Shown here one piece after another: positions 1 to 6,365 of a stretch of DNA of 7,120 bases. The number at the start of each line of letters is the position of its first letter. The stretch's first letter is position 1. The notes under the pieces are model-generated. The model saw nothing but the letters and a program-made list of their open reading frames with translations, did no database searches and was not told where the DNA came from. A program made the position numbers and the translations under genes. Source of the stretch: CBDCWA01 sp046048295 (lineage in GTDB: Bacteria; Pseudomonadota; Alphaproteobacteria; Rhizobiales; Hyphomicrobiaceae); contig JBJOGJ010000203.1 of the NCBI GenBank assembly GCA_046048295.1, forward strand, positions 1 through 7,120, given 5' to 3'.

Positions 1-2
1 GA

Positions 3-1319
3 AGCCTGGGCCTTCTCGTCCGCTGGTTGGGCGAACAGGCCGCCGAACTCGGCGCTGAGGTATATCCGGGTTTTGCCGCCACCGAGCTTCTGACCGACCA
101 GGACGGAACCGTGACGGGCATCGCAACCGGCGACATGGGCAGGGGCCGCGACGGCACGCCCAACGACGCCTACCAACCCGGAATGGAGCTCATGGGCCGC
201 TACACGCTCTTGGCTGAAGGTGCCAGGGGCTCTTTGTCCAAGCAGGCGATCGCCCGCTTCGACCTCGCTCGCGACTGCGAGCCGCAGAAGTTCGGGATCG
301 GCATAAAGGAACTTTGGGAAGTCCCGCCTGCGAACCACGAGCCGGGGTTGATCCAGCATTCGTTCGGCTGGCCGCTTTCCAATCGCACAGGTGGCGGCTC
401 GTTTCTCTACCACTATGGCGACAACAGGGTCGCCGTCGGCTTTGTCGTCCACCTCAACTACGCCAACCCCTATCTCTCCCCTTACGACGAGTTTCAGCGC
501 TTCAAGACGCACCCCGCCATCGCTCCGATACTGGAGGGCGGACGCCGCATCGCCTACGGTTCCCGTGCCATCACCGAGGGCGGCTGGCAGTCGATACCTC
601 GGCTCCTCTTCCCCGGTGGCGCGCTGCTCGGCTGTGCTGCAGGTTTCGTCAACGTTCCCCGCATCAAGGGGAGCCACAACGCTATTCTATCTGGCATCCA
701 TGCGGCAGAAGCCGCCTTCGAGGCGATTCGTGCCGGCCGGCGGGGTGACCACCTGACCGCTTACGAGGACGTCGTCCGCAACGGTCCCATCGCCCGCGAC
801 CTGCGCCCGGTGCGCAACGTGAAACCGCTATGGAGCCGCTTCGGCACGGTGCTGGGCGTCGCAGCGGGCGGCATCGACATGTGGCTGAACACGATCATTC
901 CCGGCGTTGGCCTCGGCTACACGCTGAAGCACGGCAAGCCCGATCATGCCACGCTCCAACATGCTGCCAACTCACCCAAGATCGAGTATCCCCGCCCCGA
1001 CGGCTCATTGACGTTCGACAAGCTGACGAACCTCTCATTTTCGGCCACTAACCACGAGGAAGATCAACCGGTTCATCTGAAGCTCGGCGATCCTGACATC
1101 CCGGTGACCTCGAATCTGCCTGAATATGACGAGCCCGCTCAGCGGTACTGCCCGGCCAACGTATACGAAATCGTGCGCGACGCGGACGGCCAGCCGCGCT
1201 TCCAGATCAACGCCCAGAACTGCGTTCACTGCAAGACATGCGACATCAAAGACCCGGCCCAGAACATTACTTGGACTTGTCCGGAGGGTGGTGGCGGCCC
1301 CAATTATGCTGAAATGTAG
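3..1319 (+). CDS. Electron transfer flavoprotein-ubiquinone oxidoreductase, 5' end missing
   Basis: This inner-membrane-associated flavoprotein takes electrons from reduced ETF, which is charged by acyl-CoA and other dehydrogenases, and passes them to ubiquinone. The frame is open from base 3, so about 439 residues are present of a usual 550-560. The N-terminal FAD-binding part lies outside the window, and the TTG at 27 is internal, not a start. The left end reads SLGLLVRWLGEQAAELGAEV, typical of the family. Bases about 615-720 encode the conserved block with GCAAGFVNVPRIKGSHNA, part of the FAD/quinone domain. The C-terminus carries the ferredoxin-like 4Fe-4S site: one Cys in YCPANVYE (codon 1149), then three in CVHCKTC (codons 1221, 1230, 1239), followed by DIKDP and the closing WTCPEGGGGPNY. 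All four expected cluster ligands are present, so the visible part looks intact and functional. The TPR gene starts 145 bases downstream. The identification is secure; only the N-terminus is unseen. Confidence 0.96.
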   Translation, partial: SLGLLVRWLGEQAAELGAEVYPGFAATELLTDQDGTVTGIATGDMGRGRDGTPNDAYQPGMELMGRYTLLAEGARGSLSKQAIARFDLARDCEPQKFGIGIKELWEVPPANHEPGLIQHSFGWPLSNRTGGGSFLYHYGDNRVAVGFVVHLNYANPYLSPYDEFQRFKTHPAIAPILEGGRRIAYGSRAITEGGWQSIPRLLFPGGALLGCAAGFVNVPRIKGSHNAILSGIHAAEAAFEAIRAGRRGDHLTAYEDVVRNGPIARDLRPVRNVKPLWSRFGTVLGVAAGGIDMWLNTIIPGVGLGYTLKHGKPDHATLQHAANSPKIEYPRPDGSLTFDKLTNLSFSATNHEEDQPVHLKLGDPDIPVTSNLPEYDEPAQRYCPANVYEIVRDADGQPRFQINAQNCVHCKTCDIKDPAQNITWTCPEGGGGPNYAEM

Positions 1320-1320
1320 C

Positions 1321-1338
1321 CTGTCCACCTTCGGACAG
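1321..1338 (+). terminator. Short hairpin just after the ETF-QO stop, possible weak terminator
   Basis: CTGTCC at 1321-1326 is perfectly complementary to GGACAG at 1333-1338, with a six-base loop. It begins two bases after the TAG stop of the ETF-QO gene. No run of T follows (the next bases are TTGTGTGC), so it is not a canonical intrinsic terminator. It could protect the 3' end of the mRNA, act as a weak or Rho-assisted terminator, or be chance. The placement is suggestive but the six-pair stem is short. Confidence 0.35.
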
Positions 1339-1408
1339 TTGTGTGCATGCCGCGGAAGTGAGTCGCCAAAGCGCCGCACTCTTTGCTAACTATTAAGAAT
1401 TGGCGAAT

Positions 1409-1451
1409 CAGAATCGGTCCCGTTCCCGGTGTTCGCCGGGTGTCGATTCTG
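1409..1451 (+). promoter_or_regulatory. Two-part hairpin in the leader of the TPR gene
   Basis: CAGAATCG (1409-1416) is an exact reverse complement of CGATTCTG (1444-1451). Inside it, CCCGG (1425-1429) pairs with CCGGG (1436-1440), extendable by a T-G wobble. The internal loops are eight bases on the left and three on the right. The right arm ends one base before the ribosome binding site at 1453-1460. As RNA this would place a strong structure directly upstream of the start at 1465; as DNA it is a dyad around an AT-poor core. The base pairing is seen directly. A role in translation control, processing or protein binding is inference. No convincing -35/-10 pair was found upstream, only an AT-rich patch at 1382-1400. 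Confidence 0.5.
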
Positions 1452-1452
1452 C

Positions 1453-1460
1453 AGGAAAGG
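1453..1460 (+). promoter_or_regulatory. Ribosome binding site that decides the TPR gene start
   Basis: AGGAAAGG lies four bases before the ATG at 1465, with its AGGA core at eight bases. This favours that ATG over the in-frame GTG at 1429, which lies inside the leader hairpin and would add twelve residues before an otherwise clean signal peptide. Confidence 0.75.
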
Positions 1461-1464
1461 CGCA

Positions 1465-3267
1465 ATGCGGATACAGAGTCAAAAGTCGTTCGCGACGATA
1501 GCACTTGTTGTCATCGCGATCGCGTCTGCCCTGTTCACTGGCAAATTGGCCACCGCCCGCACAACGGATGATCCTGTTGACACGGGCACCACCTCGGCGC
1601 TCGGCAACTATCTCGCTGGCCGCTTTGCCAAAGCCTCGAACGACACAGCCAGGGCCGTGACGTTCTACCGGCGTGCCCTCGCCCGCGAGCCTGAGAACGA
1701 GCGCATCGTCGAGCAGGCATTTCAGGTTGAGGCCGTCGAGGGCAACTACGTCAATGCCCGCGAGCTTGCCCTTAAGATCCTGACCAAGCAGCCGTCGAAC
1801 CGGCTCGCCAACGTCTGGCTGGGCGTTTCAGAGTTCCAGCGTGGGGATTTCGCGAAATCGCGCACCCACTTCAAGAATTCCGCAAAAGGTCCCATTGGCG
1901 AGCTGACCAGCGTGCTGGCACTTTCCTGGCTCGATTTGGCCTTGGGCGACAGTGCCGCCGCGCTGCGCCGCCTCGACAAGCCGGCCGAAGTCGAATGGGC
2001 GCGCTTCTACATTGCCTATCACCGCGCCTTGATCGCGGAGCTTGCGGGCAAAGGCGACCTTGCGCTTGAAAACTACGCAACGATCTTCCGCATCGATTCA
2101 CGCACCCCGCGATTTGCCCTCGCCTACGCGACCAGCGCAGCGAGATTGGGCAAGGTCGATCAGGCCCGCTCCATCCTGAAGCAGCACATCGAACGGGCCG
2201 GGAGCACGACCCACCCGATGGTTGTCGAACTCGTGGACAAGCTTGATGGCAAGACACGTCTCGAAAGCCTCGTATCCTCGCCTGCCAAAGGCATGAGCGA
2301 GGTCTTCTACGGGTTGGGAGAAGCGTTGGCCGGCGAAGGCGGGCTCAGCATCGGCGCCAGCTACATCCGCCTCGCGCTCCACATCGAGCCCGAGGCGCCG
2401 TTCGCCCTGGCGACGCTGGCAAACATCCACGAATCGATGAAGCATCACGAGCGGGCAATCGGCATTTATGATCTGATGCCCAAGGGGACGGCCCTCGACA
2501 CCGCCGTCCAGATCCGCAAGGCGATAAACCTCAGTCTGCTTGATCGCGTCGACGAGGCAAAGAGCCTCCTGGACGAACTGGCCACCCGCGACCCGACCGA
2601 CATCCGTCCACTGGATGCGCTCGGCAACCTGATGCGTTCCCGCAAGCGCTACAAGGAAGCCACCGAGTACTACTCGAAGATCATCGCCACCATCTCCGAG
2701 CCGGAAAAACAGCATTGGACCTACTGGTATTCGCGTGGCACGAGCTACGAGCGCCTGAAGCAGTGGCCCAATGCAGAACGCGACCTGAAAAAGGCGATGG
2801 AACTCAGTCCCGATCAGCCGCTGATCCTCAACTACCTTGGCTATTCTTGGATCGACCAGAACATGAACCTGCGTCAGGGCATGCGCCTGATCGAGAAGGC
2901 CGTCGCCTTGAAGCCTGATGACGGCTACATCGTCGACAGCCTCGGGTGGGCACACTACAAGCTCGGTAACTTCCCTCAAGCTGTCCGTTACCTTGAGCGT
3001 GCGGTGGAGCTCAGGCCGGAAGACCCGGTGCTCAACGACCACCTCGGCGACGCACTGTGGCGTGTGGGCCGGGAGCGCGAGGCCATCTATCAGTGGGAGC
3101 AGGCGCTCACCTTGAAGCCCGAGCCGGAGGACGAGGTGAAGATCAAGGCGAAACTCGCATCGGGTCTGCCGCCGATTGCCAAGCCTGCGGTAAAGAAGAA
3201 GCCGCGGCGCACCGCGCGCAACAAGCAGGCGGGCAGCAACAGCGATATCGCCCTACCCTTCCAATGA
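1465..3267 (+). CDS. Exported tetratricopeptide repeat protein, partner unknown
   Basis: A 600-residue protein that should be exported and act in the periplasm or at the envelope, most likely as a protein-protein scaffold. Residues 1-31 look like a Sec signal peptide: basic MRIQSQK, a hydrophobic stretch about 9-25, and LATA before a probable signal peptidase I cut after Ala31. The mature chain is almost entirely helical repeats. One TPR-like unit is visible at about 44-77 and degenerate repeats fill the middle. Well-formed TPRs lie at about 420-452, 454-486, 488-520 and 522-554, each ending in a motif such as ELSPD, ALKPD, ELRPE or TLKPE. The segment NYLGYSWIDQN...VDSLGWAHYKLG resembles the conserved core of alphaproteobacterial TPR proteins encoded next to ispE (recalled, not searched). 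The tail (about 565-600) is rich in Pro, Lys and Arg, including VKKKPRRTARNK. The stop overlaps the ispE ATG. The fold and export are well supported; the cellular role is unknown. Confidence 0.9.
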   Translation: MRIQSQKSFATIALVVIAIASALFTGKLATARTTDDPVDTGTTSALGNYLAGRFAKASNDTARAVTFYRRALAREPENERIVEQAFQVEAVEGNYVNARELALKILTKQPSNRLANVWLGVSEFQRGDFAKSRTHFKNSAKGPIGELTSVLALSWLDLALGDSAAALRRLDKPAEVEWARFYIAYHRALIAELAGKGDLALENYATIFRIDSRTPRFALAYATSAARLGKVDQARSILKQHIERAGSTTHPMVVELVDKLDGKTRLESLVSSPAKGMSEVFYGLGEALAGEGGLSIGASYIRLALHIEPEAPFALATLANIHESMKHHERAIGIYDLMPKGTALDTAVQIRKAINLSLLDRVDEAKSLLDELATRDPTDIRPLDALGNLMRSRKRYKEATEYYSKIIATISEPEKQHWTYWYSRGTSYERLKQWPNAERDLKKAMELSPDQPLILNYLGYSWIDQNMNLRQGMRLIEKAVALKPDDGYIVDSLGWAHYKLGNFPQAVRYLERAVELRPEDPVLNDHLGDALWRVGREREAIYQWEQALTLKPEPEDEVKIKAKLASGLPPIAKPAVKKKPRRTARNKQAGSNSDIALPFQ

Positions 3268-4157
3268 ACGGCGCAGCAGCCCCGACCATCCGGGTCGAGG
3301 CTCCTCCCAAGATCAACCTGTCGCTCCGGGTTCTCGGACGCCGCCAGGACGGCTACCACCAGATCGAAAGCCTGGTGGCATTTGCCCCCGGGATCGGCGA
3401 TTGGATCCAACTCTCGCCCGGCCCAGATCCAGTCATAGAGGTGACCGGCCCCTATGCGCATCGCATCGTTGGCACCAACATTCTCGAGCGCGTGCTCACG
3501 AAACTCCGCACGATCGCACCTGCTATCGACCTTGGCACCGTCCGTCTCGTAAAGAATCTGCCTGTCGCAAGTGGTATCGGCGGTGGCTCATCGGACGCCG
3601 CCGCCCTGCTCAATGCAATCATCCGCGCCAATCCGGCAAGTATGCACGACGTCGATTGGCACCGTCTGGCGCTGGAGTTGGGCGCAGATGTGCCCGTCTG
3701 CCTTTCCTCCCGCGCCGCGTTCATGACCGGGATTGGTGACGTCGTACGGCCTCTCCCGCGGTTTCCTTCCGTTCCGGCAGTGCTCGTCGTCCCGGATATC
3801 GCAGTCCCGCCCGACAAGACGGCCCAGGTCTTCCGACGCCTTGCAGCACCATCCCTGCCCGAAGATTACTCCGCCGCCCCGCCCGATCCGCCGCAATTGC
3901 CCTCCGTGGACACCGTGATCGACCATGTCCGACGGCTGCGCAACGATCTCCTCGCTCCCGCGCTCTCTCTATTCCCCGAAATAGCGCCAGTTCAGGATGC
4001 CCTCTCGGCCACATCTGGCTGCAGGGTGGTCCGGCTGTCGGGAGCTGGTCCCACGTCATTCGCCCTCTACGGCGACTTCGCAGCCGCAAAGGCCGCAGCA
4101 CAGGCCATCGACGACACGCATCCGGACTGGTGGGTTGCCGCAGCCGAGCTTGCCTGA
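3264..4157 (+). CDS. ispE: 4-diphosphocytidyl-2-C-methyl-D-erythritol kinase
   Basis: This cytosolic kinase uses ATP to phosphorylate the 2-hydroxyl of CDP-methylerythritol, the fourth step of the MEP route to isopentenyl and dimethylallyl diphosphate. The 297 residues match the usual family length. Family marks appear in order: EAPPKINLSLRVLGRRQDGY at 12-31 with the catalytic Lys16 (PPK where PAK is commoner); the GHMP-kinase ATP loop LPVASGIGGGSSDAA at 99-113; LGADVPVCL at 139-147 with the catalytic Asp142; and LSGAGPTSFALYG at 258-270, the C-terminal GHMP motif. The ATG overlaps the TGA of the TPR gene and no good Shine-Dalgarno sequence precedes it, so translation is probably coupled to the upstream gene. 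Upstream extension of the frame runs through the TPR coding region and is not real. All catalytic residues are present. It ends ten bases before a convergent gene. Confidence 0.97.
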   Translation: MNGAAAPTIRVEAPPKINLSLRVLGRRQDGYHQIESLVAFAPGIGDWIQLSPGPDPVIEVTGPYAHRIVGTNILERVLTKLRTIAPAIDLGTVRLVKNLPVASGIGGGSSDAAALLNAIIRANPASMHDVDWHRLALELGADVPVCLSSRAAFMTGIGDVVRPLPRFPSVPAVLVVPDIAVPPDKTAQVFRRLAAPSLPEDYSAAPPDPPQLPSVDTVIDHVRRLRNDLLAPALSLFPEIAPVQDALSATSGCRVVRLSGAGPTSFALYGDFAAAKAAAQAIDDTHPDWWVAAAELA

Positions 4158-4167
4158 ACAGACGGCT

Positions 4168-4845
4168 TCAGCGCCACCGTCCGTCCCGCTCCGTATCTTC
4201 ATCCTGCTCCAGGCGGAACTGTTGGATATCCGCAATTTCACGAACGCTGTTGGCAATCGAGAAGACCGCTTGCGCCAACTGACCGGCAAAAATCAGAACG
4301 ATACCGCCAATTGTCATCAGGAAAGCGGTTCGCAAGCCATCGAACCCCGGGATACCACCCAGTAGATCCGCCACGACGGTTACATTCCCTATACCCGCCC
4401 CGACAATCCCCAGTCCCAGCAATGTGAGCAACACGCCGCCCCACGTCGCCAGCAGGGCCATCGCTCTCCCGAACAAATACCCTCTGGAAGGCTCGGGAAT
4501 ACCCTCAGCGCGCCGCCGTTGGCGTTGGGACCGCCCCCCCGTCCGGACTTTCCGCTCGTCAGGTGGAGGACCTTGAAACCGCCCGTCCCCGGCCGGCGGT
4601 CCCTGCGCCGGTATATCGAACCGTCCACCGCCCCCGAATTGGGGCGGCGGGCTAGGCTCGCCGAGGCGCGGCGACACCAGCCGGTTTATTGCATCTGCCG
4701 CAACCGCCCCCTCCTGCGTATGCGCAAAATGCTCCGCCAGATGTCGATAGAATTTCAGCGCGTAATCTACCCGGCCTTCGCCTTCGGCCCGGCGCGCTGC
4801 ATCCAGAATCTGCGCAGGCGTAAATTGCGGAGCCATGTTATTCAT
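4168..4845 (-). CDS. Uncharacterised membrane protein: TPR-like head, Pro/Gly linker, two helices
   Basis: I cannot assign a function. The 225-residue protein has four parts. Residues about 8-56 form a TPR-like helical pair (QILDAARRAEGEGRVDYALK, FYRHLAEHF, then an Ala-rich helix). Residues 57-98 are a Pro/Gly-rich linker with GRF and QGPP each twice. Residues 99-121 are strongly basic (RSQRQRRR). Two membrane helices follow at about 128-152 and 171-194. The basic stretch before the first helix and the charged acidic tail (LEQDEDTER) suggest both ends lie in the cytoplasm. The start at 4845 is chosen because GGTGGT (4851-4856) sits five bases upstream and a promoter at 4877-4904 would give a leader of about 25 bases. 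The in-frame GTG at 4863 would have almost no leader, and the ATG at 4836 has no ribosome binding site. The gene is convergent with ispE and divergent from the permease. The length, clean codon structure and domain layout argue for a real gene. Confidence 0.85.
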   Translation of the reverse strand: MNNMAPQFTPAQILDAARRAEGEGRVDYALKFYRHLAEHFAHTQEGAVAADAINRLVSPRLGEPSPPPQFGGGGRFDIPAQGPPAGDGRFQGPPPDERKVRTGGRSQRQRRRAEGIPEPSRGYLFGRAMALLATWGGVLLTLLGLGIVGAGIGNVTVVADLLGGIPGFDGLRTAFLMTIGGIVLIFAGQLAQAVFSIANSVREIADIQQFRLEQDEDTERDGRWR

Positions 4846-4876
4846 GCCGCACCACCAGATCACCTTCCCGATAAAC

Positions 4877-4904
4877 AGTATACATCAACCGGGACATCTG
4901 TCTC
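4877..4904 (-). promoter_or_regulatory. Predicted sigma-70-type promoter for the uncharacterised membrane protein
   Basis: Read on the minus strand, GAGACA (4904-4899; four of six to TTGACA) and TATACT (4882-4877; five of six to TATAAT) are separated by 16 bases. Transcription would start near 4870, about 25 bases before the ATG at 4845. The placement fits the gene well. The call rests on hexamer matching by eye. Confidence 0.5.
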
Positions 4905-4909
4905 CCCGG
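4889..4909. promoter_or_regulatory. Imperfect palindrome in the divergent promoter region, possible operator
   Basis: CCGGGACA (4889-4896) and TGTC-TC-CCCGG (4899-4909) are reverse complements except for a two-base insertion in the right arm, with a two-base centre. The palindrome covers the -35 hexamer and part of the spacer of the minus-strand promoter, where a repressor could act. No known regulator consensus is recognised. Confidence 0.3.
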
Positions 4910-4936
4910 CATTTCACCCACGGCTGGCTGGCTGGC

Positions 4937-4968
4937 CTTATCCCCGCCGGCCTGCACCGTGCTATAAA
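4937..4968 (+). promoter_or_regulatory. Tentative promoter for the permease gene
   Basis: TATAAA at 4963-4968 (CTATAA from 4962) is a good -10 candidate about 42 bases before the GTG at 5010. The best -35 is CTTATC at 4937-4942 (partial match to the alphaproteobacterial CTTGAC), with a long 19-base spacer. The -10 is the stronger half. A GGCT triplet repeat (4922-4933) lies just upstream. Confidence 0.35.
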
Positions 4969-4993
4969 TCCGTCATCAATGGCGTCTCCCAGC

Positions 4994-4999
4994 GAGGAA
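4994..4999 (+). promoter_or_regulatory. Ribosome binding site supporting the GTG start of the permease
   Basis: GAGGAA lies ten bases before the GTG at 5010. The ATG at 4979 is in a different frame, so GTG is the most upstream plausible start and gives a normal N-terminus running into the first membrane helix. Confidence 0.6.
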
Positions 5000-5009
5000 C
5001 ATCCGAGAA

Positions 5010-6365
5010 GTGACCCAGATCCGCCCTGCCGTAAGCGTGTTTGCCATTGCAGCAATCGTCGCCATTGCGCTGTTGGACGACGTGAAAGTGCAGACAGCGG
5101 CGCTGATTATGCTGGCCATACTCATGTGGGCCACTATGGCGATCCCGGAATACCTGACATCGCTGATATTCATCGCACTCTCACTCGTGATCGGCCTGGC
5201 GCCCGCGAACGTCGTTCTGTCCGGCTTCCAGGCCAAGGCTGTCTGGCTGGTTTTCGCCGGCATCGTCATCGGCGTCGCCATGCAGCAGCACAACCTGGGT
5301 GCAAGCCTCTTCCAACGCCTCGGCCTGCACGAACTGTCCTACGAGCGGTTGGTAGTCGCTGTCGCGCTCTTCTCGCTCGCTCTGGCCTTCGTCCTACCAT
5401 CCGCCGTTGGCCGCGTTCTGGTGCTCGCCCCATTGGTAAGGATCCTGGCCGACCGTTTGCATCTGGCCGAGGCATCCAACGAAAGGTATGGCCTCTACTT
5501 GACGGCTGTCATCGGCACGACATTGCCGGCCTTCGCGATCCTTACTTCCAATGTTCCGAATATGGTGTTGCTTGGCACGATTGAAACGGTGCTCGGTATC
5601 ACACTCACCTATCCGCAGTATTTCCTCGTCAACTTCCCCATACTCGGCGTCGGTACATTTCTCCTGACAACCACCACGATCCTCATTGCGTTCCCCGGCA
5701 GGCTGCCGCAACCCTCAGCAGCACAAGAGGAAATCAGCGACACCACAAGCGAGCAGCGGCGCCTTGCAATAATCCTACTGGCCACGCTCTTCCTCTGGAT
5801 GACCGAGGAACTGCACCACATACCGGCTGCCTGGGTCGGCCTTGCCATGGCGCTCTTGATCTTGGCGCCAGGGGTCGGCGTCCTCGAGCCGCAGGCGATT
5901 ACGCGGCTCAATCTCGGCCCCTTCTTCTTCCTCGCAGGTGTCATCGCAGTCGGCGCAACCGCGCGCGAGAATGGTGTGGCGGCAGTCCTCTGGACCGCCT
6001 TTGACAGCACCATTCCGCTAGATTCCATGTCGAACTTTTCGCGCTATCTGGTTCTGTTCGCGTTCAACATGGTCCTCGGCGTGCTCACGACGCTTCCCGC
6101 CGCACCATCGATATTCGTGCCCCTCATACCCTCGATCACCGAGCAGGTCGGCTGGTCGGAGCATGCCCTCGCACTCGCCACCGTACCGTCCTTTGTATTT
6201 TTCGCATTTCCCTATCAGGCCCCGCCGCTGCTGATTGGGACGTCGATACTCGGCGTTCCGCCCCGCATTGCAATGCGCGTCCTCGTACCCGTCTGGCTTA
6301 CCGGGACGCTCGTACTGGCGCCACTACACTACTTTTGGGGGCGCATGCTCGGTGCATTCCCTTGA
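5010..6365 (+). CDS. DASS/SLC13-type anion permease, motif-divergent
   Basis: A 451-residue inner-membrane protein with about 11-12 hydrophobic segments, including about 8-22, 28-44, 49-64, 77-92, 112-129, 160-190, 206-228, 252-264, 273-288, 303-316, 346-376, 386-410 and 422-441 (some are re-entrant hairpins rather than full helices). Length and the two-fold repeat plan fit the divalent anion:Na+ symporter (SLC13) group of the ion transporter superfamily. In repeat 1, FVLPSAVGRVLVLAPLV (127-143) is followed by LTSNVPNMVLLG (178-189). In repeat 2, TLPAAPSIFVPLI (361-373) is followed by FPYQAPPLLIG (400-410). In well-studied members the hairpin tips carry Ser-Asn-Thr; here those positions appear to read PSAV and PAAP, so substrate and coupling ion cannot be assumed. 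The start is GTG with GAGGAA ten bases upstream. The gene has its own probable promoter, and its 3' end overlaps the opposite gene by 37 bases. Superfamily membership is fairly sure; the substrate is unknown. Confidence 0.85.
   Translation: MTQIRPAVSVFAIAAIVAIALLDDVKVQTAALIMLAILMWATMAIPEYLTSLIFIALSLVIGLAPANVVLSGFQAKAVWLVFAGIVIGVAMQQHNLGASLFQRLGLHELSYERLVVAVALFSLALAFVLPSAVGRVLVLAPLVRILADRLHLAEASNERYGLYLTAVIGTTLPAFAILTSNVPNMVLLGTIETVLGITLTYPQYFLVNFPILGVGTFLLTTTTILIAFPGRLPQPSAAQEEISDTTSEQRRLAIILLATLFLWMTEELHHIPAAWVGLAMALLILAPGVGVLEPQAITRLNLGPFFFLAGVIAVGATARENGVAAVLWTAFDSTIPLDSMSNFSRYLVLFAFNMVLGVLTTLPAAPSIFVPLIPSITEQVGWSEHALALATVPSFVFFAFPYQAPPLLIGTSILGVPPRIAMRVLVPVWLTGTLVLAPLHYFWGRMLGAFP

Noticed and set aside
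1429..1464. GTG start at 1429 for the TPR gene
   Set aside because: It lies inside the leader hairpin, has no ribosome binding site, and would put a Cys-containing extension before a good signal peptide. The ATG at 1465 has AGGAAAGG before it.
2098..3042. A 314-codon open frame antisense to the TPR gene
   Set aside because: Long antisense frames are common opposite GC-rich genes. The translation shows no recognisable motif, it lies wholly inside a clearly real repeat protein, and no ribosome binding site or promoter was recognised.
3057..3263. Upstream extension of ispE by 69 codons
   Set aside because: The added residues are an out-of-frame reading of the TPR gene's end. The true IspE N-terminus (EAPPKINL) begins only 11 residues after the ATG at 3264.
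4161..4181. GACGG/CCGTC inverted repeat between ispE and the convergent membrane protein gene
   Set aside because: The stem is only five pairs with an eleven-base loop and no T-run on either strand, and it mostly lies inside coding sequence. It is too weak to call a terminator.
4922..4933. Three tandem GGCT units suggesting a phase-variable repeat
   Set aside because: Three copies are too few for slippage-driven variation, and the tract is non-coding, upstream of a tentative promoter.
4835..5584. A 249-codon + strand frame spanning the divergent promoter region and the start of the permease
   Set aside because: It runs through the promoter region and then out of frame under the permease. 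The sequence is rich in Arg, Pro and His, as expected of a shifted GC-rich frame, and has no family features.
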